Positions 23,652 to 32,421 of a stretch of 51,262 nucleotides of DNA are shown here, one piece after another; within the stretch, counting starts at the first letter, position 1, and every line of letters starts with the position of its first letter. Origin of the DNA: Clostridia bacterium (GTDB lineage: Bacteria > Bacillota > Clostridia > Oscillospirales > CAG-272). The notes under the pieces are model-generated. The model was not told the DNA's origin. It worked only from the letters and a program-made list of their open reading frames with translations, and did not search any database. The position numbers were made by a program, and so were the translations under genes. The stretch lies in NCBI GenBank assembly GCA_017398595.1, contig JAFQFR010000044.1, forward strand, positions 1 through 51,262, written 5' to 3'.

Positions 23652-24776
23652 TTACCAAAGATCGCTTACAGTCACGATCTCAATGGACTGAATATGAAGA
23701 GTGTTGCTGCCTGTGCTGAGCACGATGGTGTTCTGCTCTTTGGAAAGCAAAACGGGGATATAGGTTGCATCCACCGCGGATGCATCGACCGTAGTACCGG
23801 TCTTATAGAAAGCGGCGGTCTTGAAATCCTCGCCGTTGACCGTAACGGATGCATTCACCGTTGCGCTGCCGGGGTTGGCAAACGTAACTTTCAGAAGTAC
23901 TTCGCCGTCCACCTTGCCGTTTACGGTGATCTGTGTCTTGCCGACGCCGGAACCGGAAGCAACCTTGATGTCCGTGACGACCGGTGTCTCTTTGACACGA
24001 TAGATCGAAACATGGTCCAGCGTTACGGATTTGAAAGCGTTGCCCGCCTCGGGGATCTGAATACCAAACTCCATGCTCGTTGCCGTAGCCGTGAACGTGA
24101 AGTAACGGCGAACATGTCTGGAAGTATCATATACCGTTGCGGTCACGCCGTCCTTGCCCGCCTCGCGGACAAAGAGTTCCGCCTCGGTAGCGCCGGTGGT
24201 GCTTACATAGCATACCACGCGGTACTGCTCACCGACGGTCAAGCCGTTGATCGTCGTGTACATGCTGCTCTTGCCGCTCTCACTTGCCGAGAGCTTAGCG
24301 GTGTACGGACCCTCATAGCCCTCCGTGACAAGCTCGGCCTTGCCGCCGCTGACCGTGTAGGACGAGAGATCGCCGTCGTTGAAGTTTTCAAAATATACGG
24401 AATCCGCCTTACCGAGCGTGGTTCTCGGAATATAGTAATTGCCGTTTTCGATCTTACCGCCGTTCTCGAGCAGAATGCTTTCAAAGTTCTGCTGATACAG
24501 ATCGATGATCTCGGACATTTGGAGACGCTGCGGCAGACCGTTCAAATACATCCAATAGCCGGATCTGTCCGTCTGGTGGTAATTGATGATCACGCCCTTG
24601 CCGTCCTGCCAGAGGAAGGTGTTGACCTCTGCGGGCAGATCGTCCATGCCGGTGATCAGACCGAGCAGACCGGTTGCGATCGCACCCGAGCTGTCGCCGT
24701 CATAACCGCACAGAGAAACGATCTTACACGTTTCGGTAAAGTCGCCCTCGCCATACAGCAGAGAAAGCAGAACGAA
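23652..24776 (-). pseudogene. ADP-ribosylglycohydrolase-like protein, 5' end missing
   Basis: About 374 codons are open to TAA, but the frame begins abruptly after an in-frame stop at the junction near 24777. The first part (FVLLSLLYGEGDFTETCKIV, then LCGYDGDSSGAIATGLLG) matches the C-terminal half of ADP-ribosylglycohydrolase-type proteins, including the aspartate-rich metal motif G-x-D-x-D. After about 150 residues comes a carbohydrate-binding-like beta domain (YFENFNDGDLSSYTVSGG ... VTLDHVSIYRV), then a C-terminal Ig-like domain. Such fusions occur in glycan-degrading bacteria. No start codon or ribosome site exists at the junction, so it is not expressible as it stands. Confidence 0.75.
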
Positions 24777-25493
24777 GGGTTAAACTTAGTCGCGGAAACG
24801 CCGGAGGTAATGCCGTTTGTATACGCATAGCCGATATAGTTGTTCGCCCATGCGGGAACATCCGTGAAGGGATGCTTGTAGCTGCCTGCCTTGACCTCAT
24901 CCTCTACACCGAGGAAGCGAATGACCTGCACGATCATTTGTGCGCGAGTCATCTTGTCGCCGAGACCAAAGTTCGTGCCCGTGGTATCGTATCCCTGTGC
25001 AAGACCGAGCGCATACAAAGCTCTTGCGCAGCCATAATCCGAACGGATCGTGGGTGCCTCGACCTTGACGACCGTTTCCACGGATTCGTCCACACCGATG
25101 ACCTTGTCAAAGAGTGCGGCGATCGTGGAATAGTTCGCATATGCCTTCACCTTATCGGAAGCGCGGAGTACTTTCAACCCGTTGACGGTAAGATTTGCGG
25201 CAGAAGTGCTTGCGCAGTTCCACTGCAAGTCGCCGATCGTACCCGATTCCCAGGTGATCTCATAGGAATTGACATTGAGTGCCGCAGTCGCACCGTAGAT
25301 CGTGCGGATCTGCGCATTGTCCGTGATCTTGATCTTGACATCGCCCAGTTCACTGCCCTTTGCAGAGGTTGCAGAACCGTGCAGGACGGAAACCGATGCG
25401 GTGCCGCCGATCGTGATGTTCGCGGTACCCGAATATACGCCTTTCGCGTTCGAGAACGGAATAATGTAGTAAGCGGATCCGGAGAGAACCGTT
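24777..25493 (-). pseudogene. SLH-domain surface protein, both ends missing
   Basis: An internal piece of about 239 codons. The N-terminal part (TVLSGSAYYIIPFSN ... VSVLHGS ... IYGATAALNV ... LQWNCASTSAANLTV) is a clear paralogue of the middle of the surface protein at 22257-23615 (TVLSGAKFYIVPFSR ... VSVMHGS ... FYGATGDVNV). It continues into one and a half S-layer homology motifs (GLAQGYDTTGTNFGLGDKMTRAQ; FTDVPAWANNYIGYAYTNGI). The intact gene would have been wall-attached by SLH repeats instead of the KKKK anchor. Both borders are abrupt and shift the frame relative to the flanking genes. Confidence 0.75.
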
Positions 25494-25955
25494 GTATGTA
25501 AGCGTTGCCACGTCGTATGCGCCGATCATGGTTGCATTATAAATGTCATCGCCTGACATATAAGCGGTATAAACTTTCTTATAACCGGTACCGTTACCCA
25601 TTGCGGTTTGGTAAGCCGCAACGTCTTCGGTAGTGATGTTGATACCGTAATTTTCATACATGTTCTGGTTGCGCTTATAGATTGCAGATTCGATTACGGT
25701 TCCTTCCTCGCCTTCACTTGCGTAGTCGTTCCACGCCCAGTTACCGGAAACCAGAATGTGGAAGTCGCCGGAAATGTCGCCGATCTCTTCCGCAGAGGGA
25801 ATGTTCGGCTTATCGGGATCGACGGTAGTCGCCTCGGTCGTCTGTGCGGTGTTTGCCGTGGTTGTCTGCGGGTTGGTTCCGGTTTCCTTGTCACAGGAAG
25901 CAAAGAGCGGAAGCACCATCAGGCAAGCCAAAAGTAAGCAAAGCGTTCTTTTCAT
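25494..25955 (-). pseudogene. solute-binding lipoprotein, N-terminal fragment
   Basis: The ATG at 25955, preceded by AAAGGATG, starts a lipoprotein: MKRTLCLLLACLMVLPLFASC with a lipobox cysteine at residue 21, a Thr-rich spacer, then a domain (GDFHILVSGNWAWNDY ... YMSGDDIYNATMIGAYDVATL) typical of extracellular solute-binding proteins of sugar ABC transporters. Homology stops after about 154 residues at 25494-25490. The frame then reads through the SLH-gene sequence out of frame and stops at 25350. About two thirds of the usual length (450 residues or more) is missing, and no permease or ATPase genes adjoin it. Confidence 0.78.
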
Positions 25956-26058
25956 TGTTGGATCATCCTTTCTCAATCGGTTGGTTTTGTATTCGCAGAT
26001 ATTAAAAGCAGCAAAATATATTGGTCAACGCGAGAAAAAGGGGGTTTTGCAGTGCCGA

Positions 26059-27891
26059 TTACTTATCCTTTGCGATCGGCATCTCCGTCATGCGAAGTTT
26101 TGCACAGCCGTAAGGAACAAGCTCGAATTCCTCTGCAGCGCCGAGAGCACGGTTCGAGATCGGCTTCGGGGAAGCAACGGTGTCATATCCCTCGGCAAAG
26201 TCCCAGCCAACGCGGCGAAGCGACGCCTTCATGGTCAGGAGCGGAGCTTTCGACGAGAACGGAACATCGTCACCCTCCTGCTTGGTCACTGTAAAGTTCT
26301 GCTTTTCTGCGAAGCCGTATCTCCACTCGGACTTGCTGCTGAGCTCATAGTCACAGTAGGGATACTTGCGTTCAACGTCATTGCGAACATATTCTTTCAT
26401 GGAATACTCCACTTCCAGCGGCAGAGAAAATACCAGCGGACCGTATTCCACGGTTTTGAGACCGAAGGGACGGGTAACCATGTGCGGCGTGTCGCTGAGC
26501 GTGATCGTGTAGATCGTTTCGCCCTCTTCAAACTTGCGCAGGACCAAAGTCTTGTTGTTCTTGGTCACGCCGTTTACGGTGTACGTCTTGGAGTAAGAGG
26601 GGATACGCAGCTTCAGCGCGAAGTCAACCGACTTTTCCGCGGTTACGCTGATCTTTACATCCATGCGGAAGGGGTATTCAGTCTCGATGCGCACGATCAC
26701 GGGAACGCCCTTCATGGTAGTGTGCAGTTCGGATGGGATCATCGTGGTCACGCTGATCGAATTGTTTTCTTTAATATAGTTATTGGCAAGCAGTCTGGGC
26801 CAGCCCTGTCCGAAGTTTGCCGTACAGCAGCCGAAATGCGGCTCGAGACCGAAGAGATGTGCCTCGCTGTTGTTGGTACGGAAGTACGAATGGCCGGGAA
26901 AACGGATGCAGTTGATCTGGTTGACCTGCTGCAGATACTGATGCGTCCACATATCGTCGCTGATAGTTGCGGGCAGTGCGTTGAATGCCAGCTTTTCGAG
27001 GCGCTCACCCCAAACGGGCTTGCGCGTGATCGCATACAGCAGCTCACAGGTGTACATCAGCTCCACGACCGAGCAAAGCTCTGTGCCGCGCGTATTGCTG
27101 ATACCCGAAAGGCATTCATCACCGGTGAAAGAGCCGACTGCCGTGCCGTTGTATTTTTCAAGGATCTTCCAGAGACGTTCCGCCGCATCGCCGACTTCTT
27201 CGCCGAGCAGTTTTGCGGATACTGCCTCATACTTGAGCATCATCACGAGGTTTACGATGTGGGTGTACTGTGTCCACTTGTTCAAAGGACGCTTCCAAGA
27301 CTCTACGAAGTCCCAGAAGTTCGCGCCCTGCTCACGCAGCATGCGTGCAAGCTCGAGCATCCAGTCTTCCTTGTAGCGCTCATGCAGATACTGCAGCGGG
27401 ATGAAGCACTCATACCAGCGGTGCTTTGCCCACTTTGCAAGCTCGACTTCGCCTGCTTTCATCAGATCGTACAGATTGCGCATCGTGCGATAGAGTGCCT
27501 TTTCCGCGCGCTCACTGCCGGTGAGCTCACAGTAGTTGGCAAGTACCTTACCGATAAGGAACACGCCCCAAAGGTCATATGTAGCGCGCTCTTCCTGTGT
27601 GCAGGGGCAGATCCAGCCATCTTCCTGCTGACGGTCGAGGATCGCGGTGACATAGCGCTCTGCGCGGGCAATGGCGTCCTTGTCATCCAGATAATATGCC
27701 ATCGGAAGGAAGCCGTCCAACCAATAGGGCACGCGTTCCCAACCTTCGCGGTCTCCGCCGATCCACGCGCTGTCGCGTACATCGGGCCAGACTTTATCGA
27801 GGTTGCCGCAGAGGCCGTCGCGCTGAAGCTCCAGCTGACGCTTTACCCAGCCGCGCGGCTTAATTTCCGTAGGGCTAACGAAATTGTACAT
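26059..27891 (-). CDS. GH127-type beta-L-arabinofuranosidase family glycosidase
   Basis: A 610-residue protein of the family formerly DUF1680 (GH127/GH146 and relatives). In the founding enzyme HypBA1 a zinc-bound cysteine is the nucleophile; the zinc site is Glu, Cys, Cys, Cys. Here the matching residues are E271 and C273 in GTELCS and the pair C355-C356 in FGCCTANFGQGWP. A candidate acid/base is E259 in TGDECLSG. The alpha/alpha barrel is followed by a C-terminal beta domain. There is no signal peptide, so it is cytoplasmic and would act on imported arabino-oligosaccharides or similar glycans. Start: AGGAG precedes the ATG at 27891. An AraC gene lies directly upstream on the same strand. 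Confidence 0.88.
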   Translation of the reverse strand: MYNFVSPTEIKPRGWVKRQLELQRDGLCGNLDKVWPDVRDSAWIGGDREGWERVPYWLDGFLPMAYYLDDKDAIARAERYVTAILDRQQEDGWICPCTQEERATYDLWGVFLIGKVLANYCELTGSERAEKALYRTMRNLYDLMKAGEVELAKWAKHRWYECFIPLQYLHERYKEDWMLELARMLREQGANFWDFVESWKRPLNKWTQYTHIVNLVMMLKYEAVSAKLLGEEVGDAAERLWKILEKYNGTAVGSFTGDECLSGISNTRGTELCSVVELMYTCELLYAITRKPVWGERLEKLAFNALPATISDDMWTHQYLQQVNQINCIRFPGHSYFRTNNSEAHLFGLEPHFGCCTANFGQGWPRLLANNYIKENNSISVTTMIPSELHTTMKGVPVIVRIETEYPFRMDVKISVTAEKSVDFALKLRIPSYSKTYTVNGVTKNNKTLVLRKFEEGETIYTITLSDTPHMVTRPFGLKTVEYGPLVFSLPLEVEYSMKEYVRNDVERKYPYCDYELSSKSEWRYGFAEKQNFTVTKQEGDDVPFSSKAPLLTMKASLRRVGWDFAEGYDTVASPKPISNRALGAAEEFELVPYGCAKLRMTEMPIAKDK

Positions 27892-27940
27892 AAATGATCT
27901 CCTGTAATTTTTTGTAAACAAACAACATGCTTCTATAACA

Positions 27941-27985
27941 AAAGAAAGGAATTGTTCTACACTCAAAGTAGCACAATTCCTTCTT
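27941..27985 (-). terminator. hairpin between AraC and GH127 genes
   Basis: AAGAAGGAATTGT and ACAATTCCTTTCTT, separated by about 17 bases, form a long imperfect hairpin followed by a T-rich tract on the minus strand, about 43 nt after the AraC stop. It probably terminates the AraC transcript, so GH127 would have its own promoter. Confidence 0.55.
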
Positions 27986-28027
27986 TAATGCAATATTTGC
28001 AACAAAAAACAGTGATATTCAAGAGCT

Positions 28028-28819
28028 TTATTGTGATATTTGCACTATCTCGTCGCGCTGTCGTTTTTTCCAAACTGCAGGCGAGCACCCCTCTGTTTTG
28101 ACGAAAGTTCTGTAAAAATTTCCGTACCCGCCGAAGCCGCATTCAATGCTGATGCTGGACAGAGAGCTCTCCGTGTTGAGCAGCAATTGCTTTGCCATGT
28201 CGATCTTCATATCGGTGATATACGCATACGGTGTTTTACCGGTCTCCCGCTTGAAAATGTTGATGATCTGGTTTTTACTGTATCCACAGCACGCCGCCAG
28301 TTCCTCGAGCGAAAAAGGACGCCGAATATCGGCAGTGACCTCGGAGATCACCTTGGAAACGATTTCGCTGTTTCCCCCGTTCTTGACATTTTTATGTAAG
28401 ACCGACAGGATCTTATAAAACACCGCGGATCTCTCCCAAAGCGTTGCACGCATATGGCGGAGCGTCTCCAGTTCGCGGAACAGCGGAAACAACTCGACAA
28501 AATCTACTTTCCTGCGGAGAGGCAGAGCATTTTCATCCGTGGTATACTCCGCATCCTTCCAGTGGATGTAAAAATACTTCGGAGAATCGCTCTCCAGAAC
28601 GCCCTCCTGTAAAAGGCCGTATCTTTGGATATAATATTCACCTGCCGAGACCTCGATCGGCACGCCGTTTTCGCGGAAACGCAGCACGCCTTCAAAAACC
28701 ATGACCAACACATCGGTGTATTCATAGCGGCGTGTGATGTGCCTCTCGTGCTTCTCAAAATAGCGGAAGGAGCAAAAAGTCAATACAGGCAGCTTTTGCG
28801 GCGAAAGTCCATATTCCAT
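28028..28819 (-). CDS. AraC-family regulator upstream of GH127
   Basis: A 263-residue AraC/XylS regulator. An N-terminal cupin-type sensor (about 1-110) is followed by two helix-turn-helix motifs in the last 100 residues (SLEELAACCGYSKNQIINIFKRETGKTPYAY; ISIECGFGGYGNFYRTFVKTEGCSP). The start ATG at 28819 follows AGGGGG. Same-strand position directly before GH127 suggests that it controls that gene or the neighbouring amidohydrolase. It is distinct from the AraC proteins at 9828 and 35554. Confidence 0.88.
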   Translation of the reverse strand: MEYGLSPQKLPVLTFCSFRYFEKHERHITRRYEYTDVLVMVFEGVLRFRENGVPIEVSAGEYYIQRYGLLQEGVLESDSPKYFYIHWKDAEYTTDENALPLRRKVDFVELFPLFRELETLRHMRATLWERSAVFYKILSVLHKNVKNGGNSEIVSKVISEVTADIRRPFSLEELAACCGYSKNQIINIFKRETGKTPYAYITDMKIDMAKQLLLNTESSLSSISIECGFGGYGNFYRTFVKTEGCSPAVWKKRQRDEIVQISQ

Positions 28820-28972
28820 ATCCGTGTCCCCCTATGGCCGCTTCAATTCTTTACTATAATATTATATACCTTAGGGCAACGGATTGCAATAAAAAGTATC
28901 TGCTGTGCCGTGCGGAAACGTATATAAATATTTGGAAGAGGTTCCGTTTTTTGACAAATATGTACCCCTTTT

Positions 28973-30043
28973 TTATCTTCTGTAAAGGATCTGTCCGTTG
29001 GAAACGGTGAGATGGCAAATATAGCCATTTTCATCGCGCAGGATATTGCCCGCAGGGTCTTTGAGACAATAGGGCTCCTTACCGTAGGAAAGCACAGCGA
29101 TGTCTGCCTTTCTGCCGACGGCGAGCGTGCCGCATTCGTTTTCCATGCCCACTGCCTTTGCCGCATCGGAAGTGACCGCGCGCAGAATATCTTCCTCTTT
29201 CATACCCGCGGTGCGCGCCATGCTCATGCACATCGTGAGACCGTATCTGCCGCCGCGGTTAAAGGCGCTGAAGCAGGTAATGTCGGACGAGATGGTATCG
29301 GGGAAATAACCGGCGGCAAATGCACGCGGCATGACGGCGAAATCGGTATGTACATGTCCTGCGTTGCCGGAATCGAGAATAACGCCCTTCTCTTTTGCCA
29401 GTTTATACGCGGCGTAGTCGTCTGCCTCGATGGTGTTGATGTCGCCGTGATAAATGTGCGTGAGGATGTCGCCCTTATTCAGCGTATTGACGATGTCCCA
29501 CATAGACGACGGCGAGTGGTTGCAGTGTACCATGACCTTCAGCCCGCGCGCCTTAGCATAGCTGCAGATTTCCTGCAAATGTGCCAGATTGACAAATTGG
29601 TTGCCGCTTTGGTCAAAATACACTTTGACGCCGATCGCACGGTCGCCGTATGCCTGCAGCATCTTCTCGGTGAGCGTGAAGTCCACACCGTTCTCATCGA
29701 TTCTGACAGAGGCAAAAACGCGCGTTTTGATCATCATGGTATCCAGATATGCTCTGTCCGACTGCTCGGCGCCGCCATCCACTGCGGCGGTCACGCCGAA
29801 GGGCGCGGAAACAAGCTCTGCGGGATAGCCGTACATATCCCAGGAAACCTTATAAATATGTGTATGGATGTCCAAAAGTCCTGTGCTGACAATGCATCCC
29901 TCTGCATCGTAGACGTATCCCTTGACATCGTCGGGAGCGTCCAGCGAGACGATCGTATCCTTTTGGATCAGGATATTGCCCGTGGTAAATTCGGTACCCG
30001 TCCAGAGCTTACCGTTTTTGATCAAAAAATTATTGAAAGCCAT
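28973..30043 (-). CDS. amidohydrolase/deacetylase-family metalloenzyme
   Basis: A 356-residue amidohydrolase superfamily protein resembling the COG3964 group. The metal motif D-I-H-T-H lies at about residues 54-58 (LLDIHTHIY). A lysine that could be carboxylated is in GVKVYFD. Further metal histidines lie in MVHCNHSP and LTHIYHGD, and an aspartate in SSDITCFSA. The C-terminal beta-sandwich ends with GTLAVGRKADIAVL, typical of dihydroorotase-like enzymes. Substrates in this group include N-acylated amino acids and sugars; the actual one is not evident. I chose the ATG at 30043 because GGGAGG precedes it. It is divergent from the dehydroquinase-like gene, and the two may act in one pathway. Confidence 0.82.
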   Translation of the reverse strand: MAFNNFLIKNGKLWTGTEFTTGNILIQKDTIVSLDAPDDVKGYVYDAEGCIVSTGLLDIHTHIYKVSWDMYGYPAELVSAPFGVTAAVDGGAEQSDRAYLDTMMIKTRVFASVRIDENGVDFTLTEKMLQAYGDRAIGVKVYFDQSGNQFVNLAHLQEICSYAKARGLKVMVHCNHSPSSMWDIVNTLNKGDILTHIYHGDINTIEADDYAAYKLAKEKGVILDSGNAGHVHTDFAVMPRAFAAGYFPDTISSDITCFSAFNRGGRYGLTMCMSMARTAGMKEEDILRAVTSDAAKAVGMENECGTLAVGRKADIAVLSYGKEPYCLKDPAGNILRDENGYICHLTVSNGQILYRR

Positions 30044-30281
30044 TTCTTTTTCCTCCCGGTATCGTTTTGTAATTTCATTATAACCATTCAAAAATCCAGC
30101 GTCAATGTCAGTCATGATACAATTTGTCAAAAACGATGCAGAAAGCAATGTCGAAGAAAAGAATGCTGCGCAAATTGTTTCGTATCTGACAAAATCAGTA
30201 TCGCAGTATGCATTTACTTTCCACACTATTTCAGTTAAGATGGTTTTAGAAAACGCAAATTAACCGAAAGGAATGGCGACT

Positions 30282-31184
30282 ATGAGAAATTGTAAATTTA
30301 CCGAATCGGGCGATCCGATCATTCTCGGCGTACTGAAAGAGCATACCGTTGCGGATACGCTGAAGCAGCTCGCAGAGTGTGAGGCAGCCGGTGCGACCGC
30401 ATGCAATCTGCATCTTTCCTACCTGGTGGACGAAAACAGAGAGCCCGAATCGCTGAAAAAGATTTTTGAGACCGCAAATGTGCCGATCATGGCTGTGCAC
30501 TACAACCACAACCCCAAGGGTATCGAGCGCAAGGATACCAGCGACCAGAGAGTTGCCGAGATGACCCGCGCCGTTACGCTCGGCGCTGCCGGCATCGATA
30601 TGCAGGGTTACACCTTCTGCGATGATCCCCGCGCAACACTGGCAAAGTTCGGCGATCCCGAAAAATACCCCTTCGTTACGGCAAACCCCAAGGAAGTCGT
30701 ACTCGATCCCGAAGTCATCGAGAAGCAGAAGGAAGCCATCGCACGCGTACATAGCCTCGGCGGCGAAGTCCTGATGTCCTGCCACACCGGTGTGTTCCTC
30801 ACGACCGAGCAAATCGTTTCGATGGCAAAGCTGATGGAGGAAAGAAACCCCGACTTCATCAAGATCGTTACCCCTGTAGACAACAAGGATGACATCATGA
30901 CCGCCCTGCAGTCGGTTCGCGCGCTGAAAGCAAATCTGCACACCAAGTTCTCCTACCACTGCTCGGGCAGACTCGGCAGAGTTACCCGCTACGTCGGTCC
31001 CTACTTCGGCTCGTCGCAGGTATTCGCTATGAACTACTACGGTCCCTACGCCGACAGAGAGCAGCTGCTCATCTCCAAGTTCCGCGACTTCTATGACGAG
31101 GTCAGCGCTCCCGAAACCAAGGCAGAATGGCTGGAGATCCTCGAGGCAAGAAAAGCCGCAGCAAAAGAAGCCGAAGGTAAGTAA
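30282..31184 (+). CDS. type I dehydroquinase-like TIM-barrel protein
   Basis: A 300-residue cytoplasmic protein resembling type I 3-dehydroquinate dehydratases (class I aldolase fold). It starts PIILGVLKEHTVADTLKQL; a candidate catalytic histidine is in VLMSCHTGVF and a Schiff-base lysine in DFIKIVTPV. It is longer than AroD (about 250), and no shikimate genes are nearby, so a catabolic dehydratase or aldolase role is more likely than chorismate synthesis. AAAGGA suits the ATG at 30282; an in-frame ATG at 30273 is too close to it. It is divergent from the amidohydrolase and is followed by a strong terminator. Confidence 0.72.
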   Translation: MRNCKFTESGDPIILGVLKEHTVADTLKQLAECEAAGATACNLHLSYLVDENREPESLKKIFETANVPIMAVHYNHNPKGIERKDTSDQRVAEMTRAVTLGAAGIDMQGYTFCDDPRATLAKFGDPEKYPFVTANPKEVVLDPEVIEKQKEAIARVHSLGGEVLMSCHTGVFLTTEQIVSMAKLMEERNPDFIKIVTPVDNKDDIMTALQSVRALKANLHTKFSYHCSGRLGRVTRYVGPYFGSSQVFAMNYYGPYADREQLLISKFRDFYDEVSAPETKAEWLEILEARKAAAKEAEGK

Positions 31185-31207
31185 TATTTGTCCTGTTTGA
31201 TACTCAG

Positions 31208-31239
31208 AAAGCACCAAGTTCACATGAACTTGGTGCTTT
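31208..31239. terminator. bidirectional terminator after dehydroquinase-like gene
   Basis: AAAGCACCAAGTTCA pairs exactly with TGAACTTGGTGCTTT across a CA loop; a T-run completes it. It begins 24 nt after the stop. Confidence 0.88.
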
Positions 31240-31290
31240 TCTGCGCTCTGTGGGCAAATCAACAGCAAGCGACAGCCGGAGTCGCACAAA

Positions 31291-31334
31291 ACAAGAGGCT
31301 GCCGGGCACCTTACGGTGCGCGGCAGCCTCTTGT
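31291..31334. terminator. terminator of the oxidoreductase operon
   Basis: ACAAGAGGCTGCCG and CGGCAGCCTCTTGT flank an inner GCACC/GGTGC hairpin. It lies about 47 nt past the stop at 31381 and ends the minus-strand operon, converging with the terminator at 31208. Confidence 0.8.
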
Positions 31335-31380
31335 TGTATGATTTTAATGGAGAAAAGCGAAAAATGAGTTTTATCGGATG

Positions 31381-32394
31381 TTAGTCCTCTACGTTTGTCC
31401 AGTCGAACAGAACGCCGAGCGGGAAGTTGTAGTGATCCTTTACCAGGCGATCGAATACTTCGGGTGCCTCGTCGGGCGTGTGTACCTCGGAGATGATCGA
31501 CTCGATGTCTACGCGGCCGCCGACGGTGAGGTTCATGATGCAGACGCAGTCGTCATGCATGGTCCAGTGACCGGGGTAAGACTCAACCTTGGGGCGAACG
31601 AAGTTGTGCGCACCGATCAGCTTCACGCCGGGACGGTGTACCTGCTGATAGTAGTCGATCTGCAGATCCGAAACACGGGTGCAGCCGAGCAGCGAGATAC
31701 GGCCCATGGGAGCAACGAAACGCAGTGCCTGCTCAAGAGCACGACCGGAACCGGTAACCTCAACGATCGCGTTGACGCCCTTGCCGCCGGTGAGCTTCTT
31801 GACCTGCTCGATGTAATCGGGAGCAGCGGGATCGAGCGCATAGTCAGCGCCGACCTTGAGTGCGGTCTCACGGCGCTTTGCGGAATAGTCGGCAACGATG
31901 ACCGGATATGCACCGCTGAGCTTTGCAAACTCTACGGAGAACATGCCGAGCAGACCGAGACCGATGATCATAGCGGACTCGCCGAGCTCAATGTTCAGCT
32001 TGCGAACGCCGCCCATACCCATTGCAGCGATGATAACGAGAGCAGCCTGCTTGGGATCCATGCCCTCGGGAACGAGCATCATCTTGTTCTCTTTTGCCTT
32101 GTTGTAGTTGGTGTGGCAGCCGTGGTATACAAGTACATGGTCACCGACCTTGAACTTCTTGAGATCCTTGCCTGCTTTTACGATCACACCGACCGAAGAA
32201 TAACCGAGAGCTCTCGGGAACTTGTTGCCGCCGGGCAGGTTCTGCGAACCCATGATGTTCGCGTACTCGGTACCTGCGCTGACTGCACTGTACTCGGTTC
32301 TTACCAGCGCTTCATCGTCTGCAAGATCAGCAACTTCTCTTTCGATAAACTCTGCTTTACCGGGCTCGGTAAAAAGAATCTGTTTGCGTTTCAT
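31381..32394 (-). CDS. zinc-binding medium-chain dehydrogenase
   Basis: A 337-residue medium-chain dehydrogenase/reductase of the sugar/polyol dehydrogenase-like branch. The N-terminal GroES-like domain has AVSAGTEYANIMG and LGYSSVGVIVKAG; the Rossmann domain has AMIIGLGLLGMFSVEFAK (G-x-G-x-x-G) and then VIVADYS. The usual catalytic-zinc cysteine near residue 40 is replaced in the SAGTE motif, as in BchC/threonine dehydrogenase-like subgroups, so the zinc status is uncertain. It is the last gene of a four-gene operon with a Gfo/Idh/MocA oxidoreductase, a second dehydrogenase and an AEC transporter, which points to oxidation of a carbohydrate or polyol. Confidence 0.85.
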   Translation of the reverse strand: MKRKQILFTEPGKAEFIEREVADLADDEALVRTEYSAVSAGTEYANIMGSQNLPGGNKFPRALGYSSVGVIVKAGKDLKKFKVGDHVLVYHGCHTNYNKAKENKMMLVPEGMDPKQAALVIIAAMGMGGVRKLNIELGESAMIIGLGLLGMFSVEFAKLSGAYPVIVADYSAKRRETALKVGADYALDPAAPDYIEQVKKLTGGKGVNAIVEVTGSGRALEQALRFVAPMGRISLLGCTRVSDLQIDYYQQVHRPGVKLIGAHNFVRPKVESYPGHWTMHDDCVCIMNLTVGGRVDIESIISEVHTPDEAPEVFDRLVKDHYNFPLGVLFDWTNVED

Positions 32395-32421
32395 AGTATG
32401 TACCTCTCTTTAAAATAATTT

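Noticed and set aside
25756..27897. 713-codon plus-strand frame opposite GH127
   Set aside because: Antisense of a clear GH127-type enzyme with conserved zinc-site residues.
30246..31289. 347-codon minus-strand frame opposite the dehydroquinase-like gene
   Set aside because: The plus-strand protein has the fold's lysine and histidine motifs and a ribosome site; the minus frame runs over its terminator.
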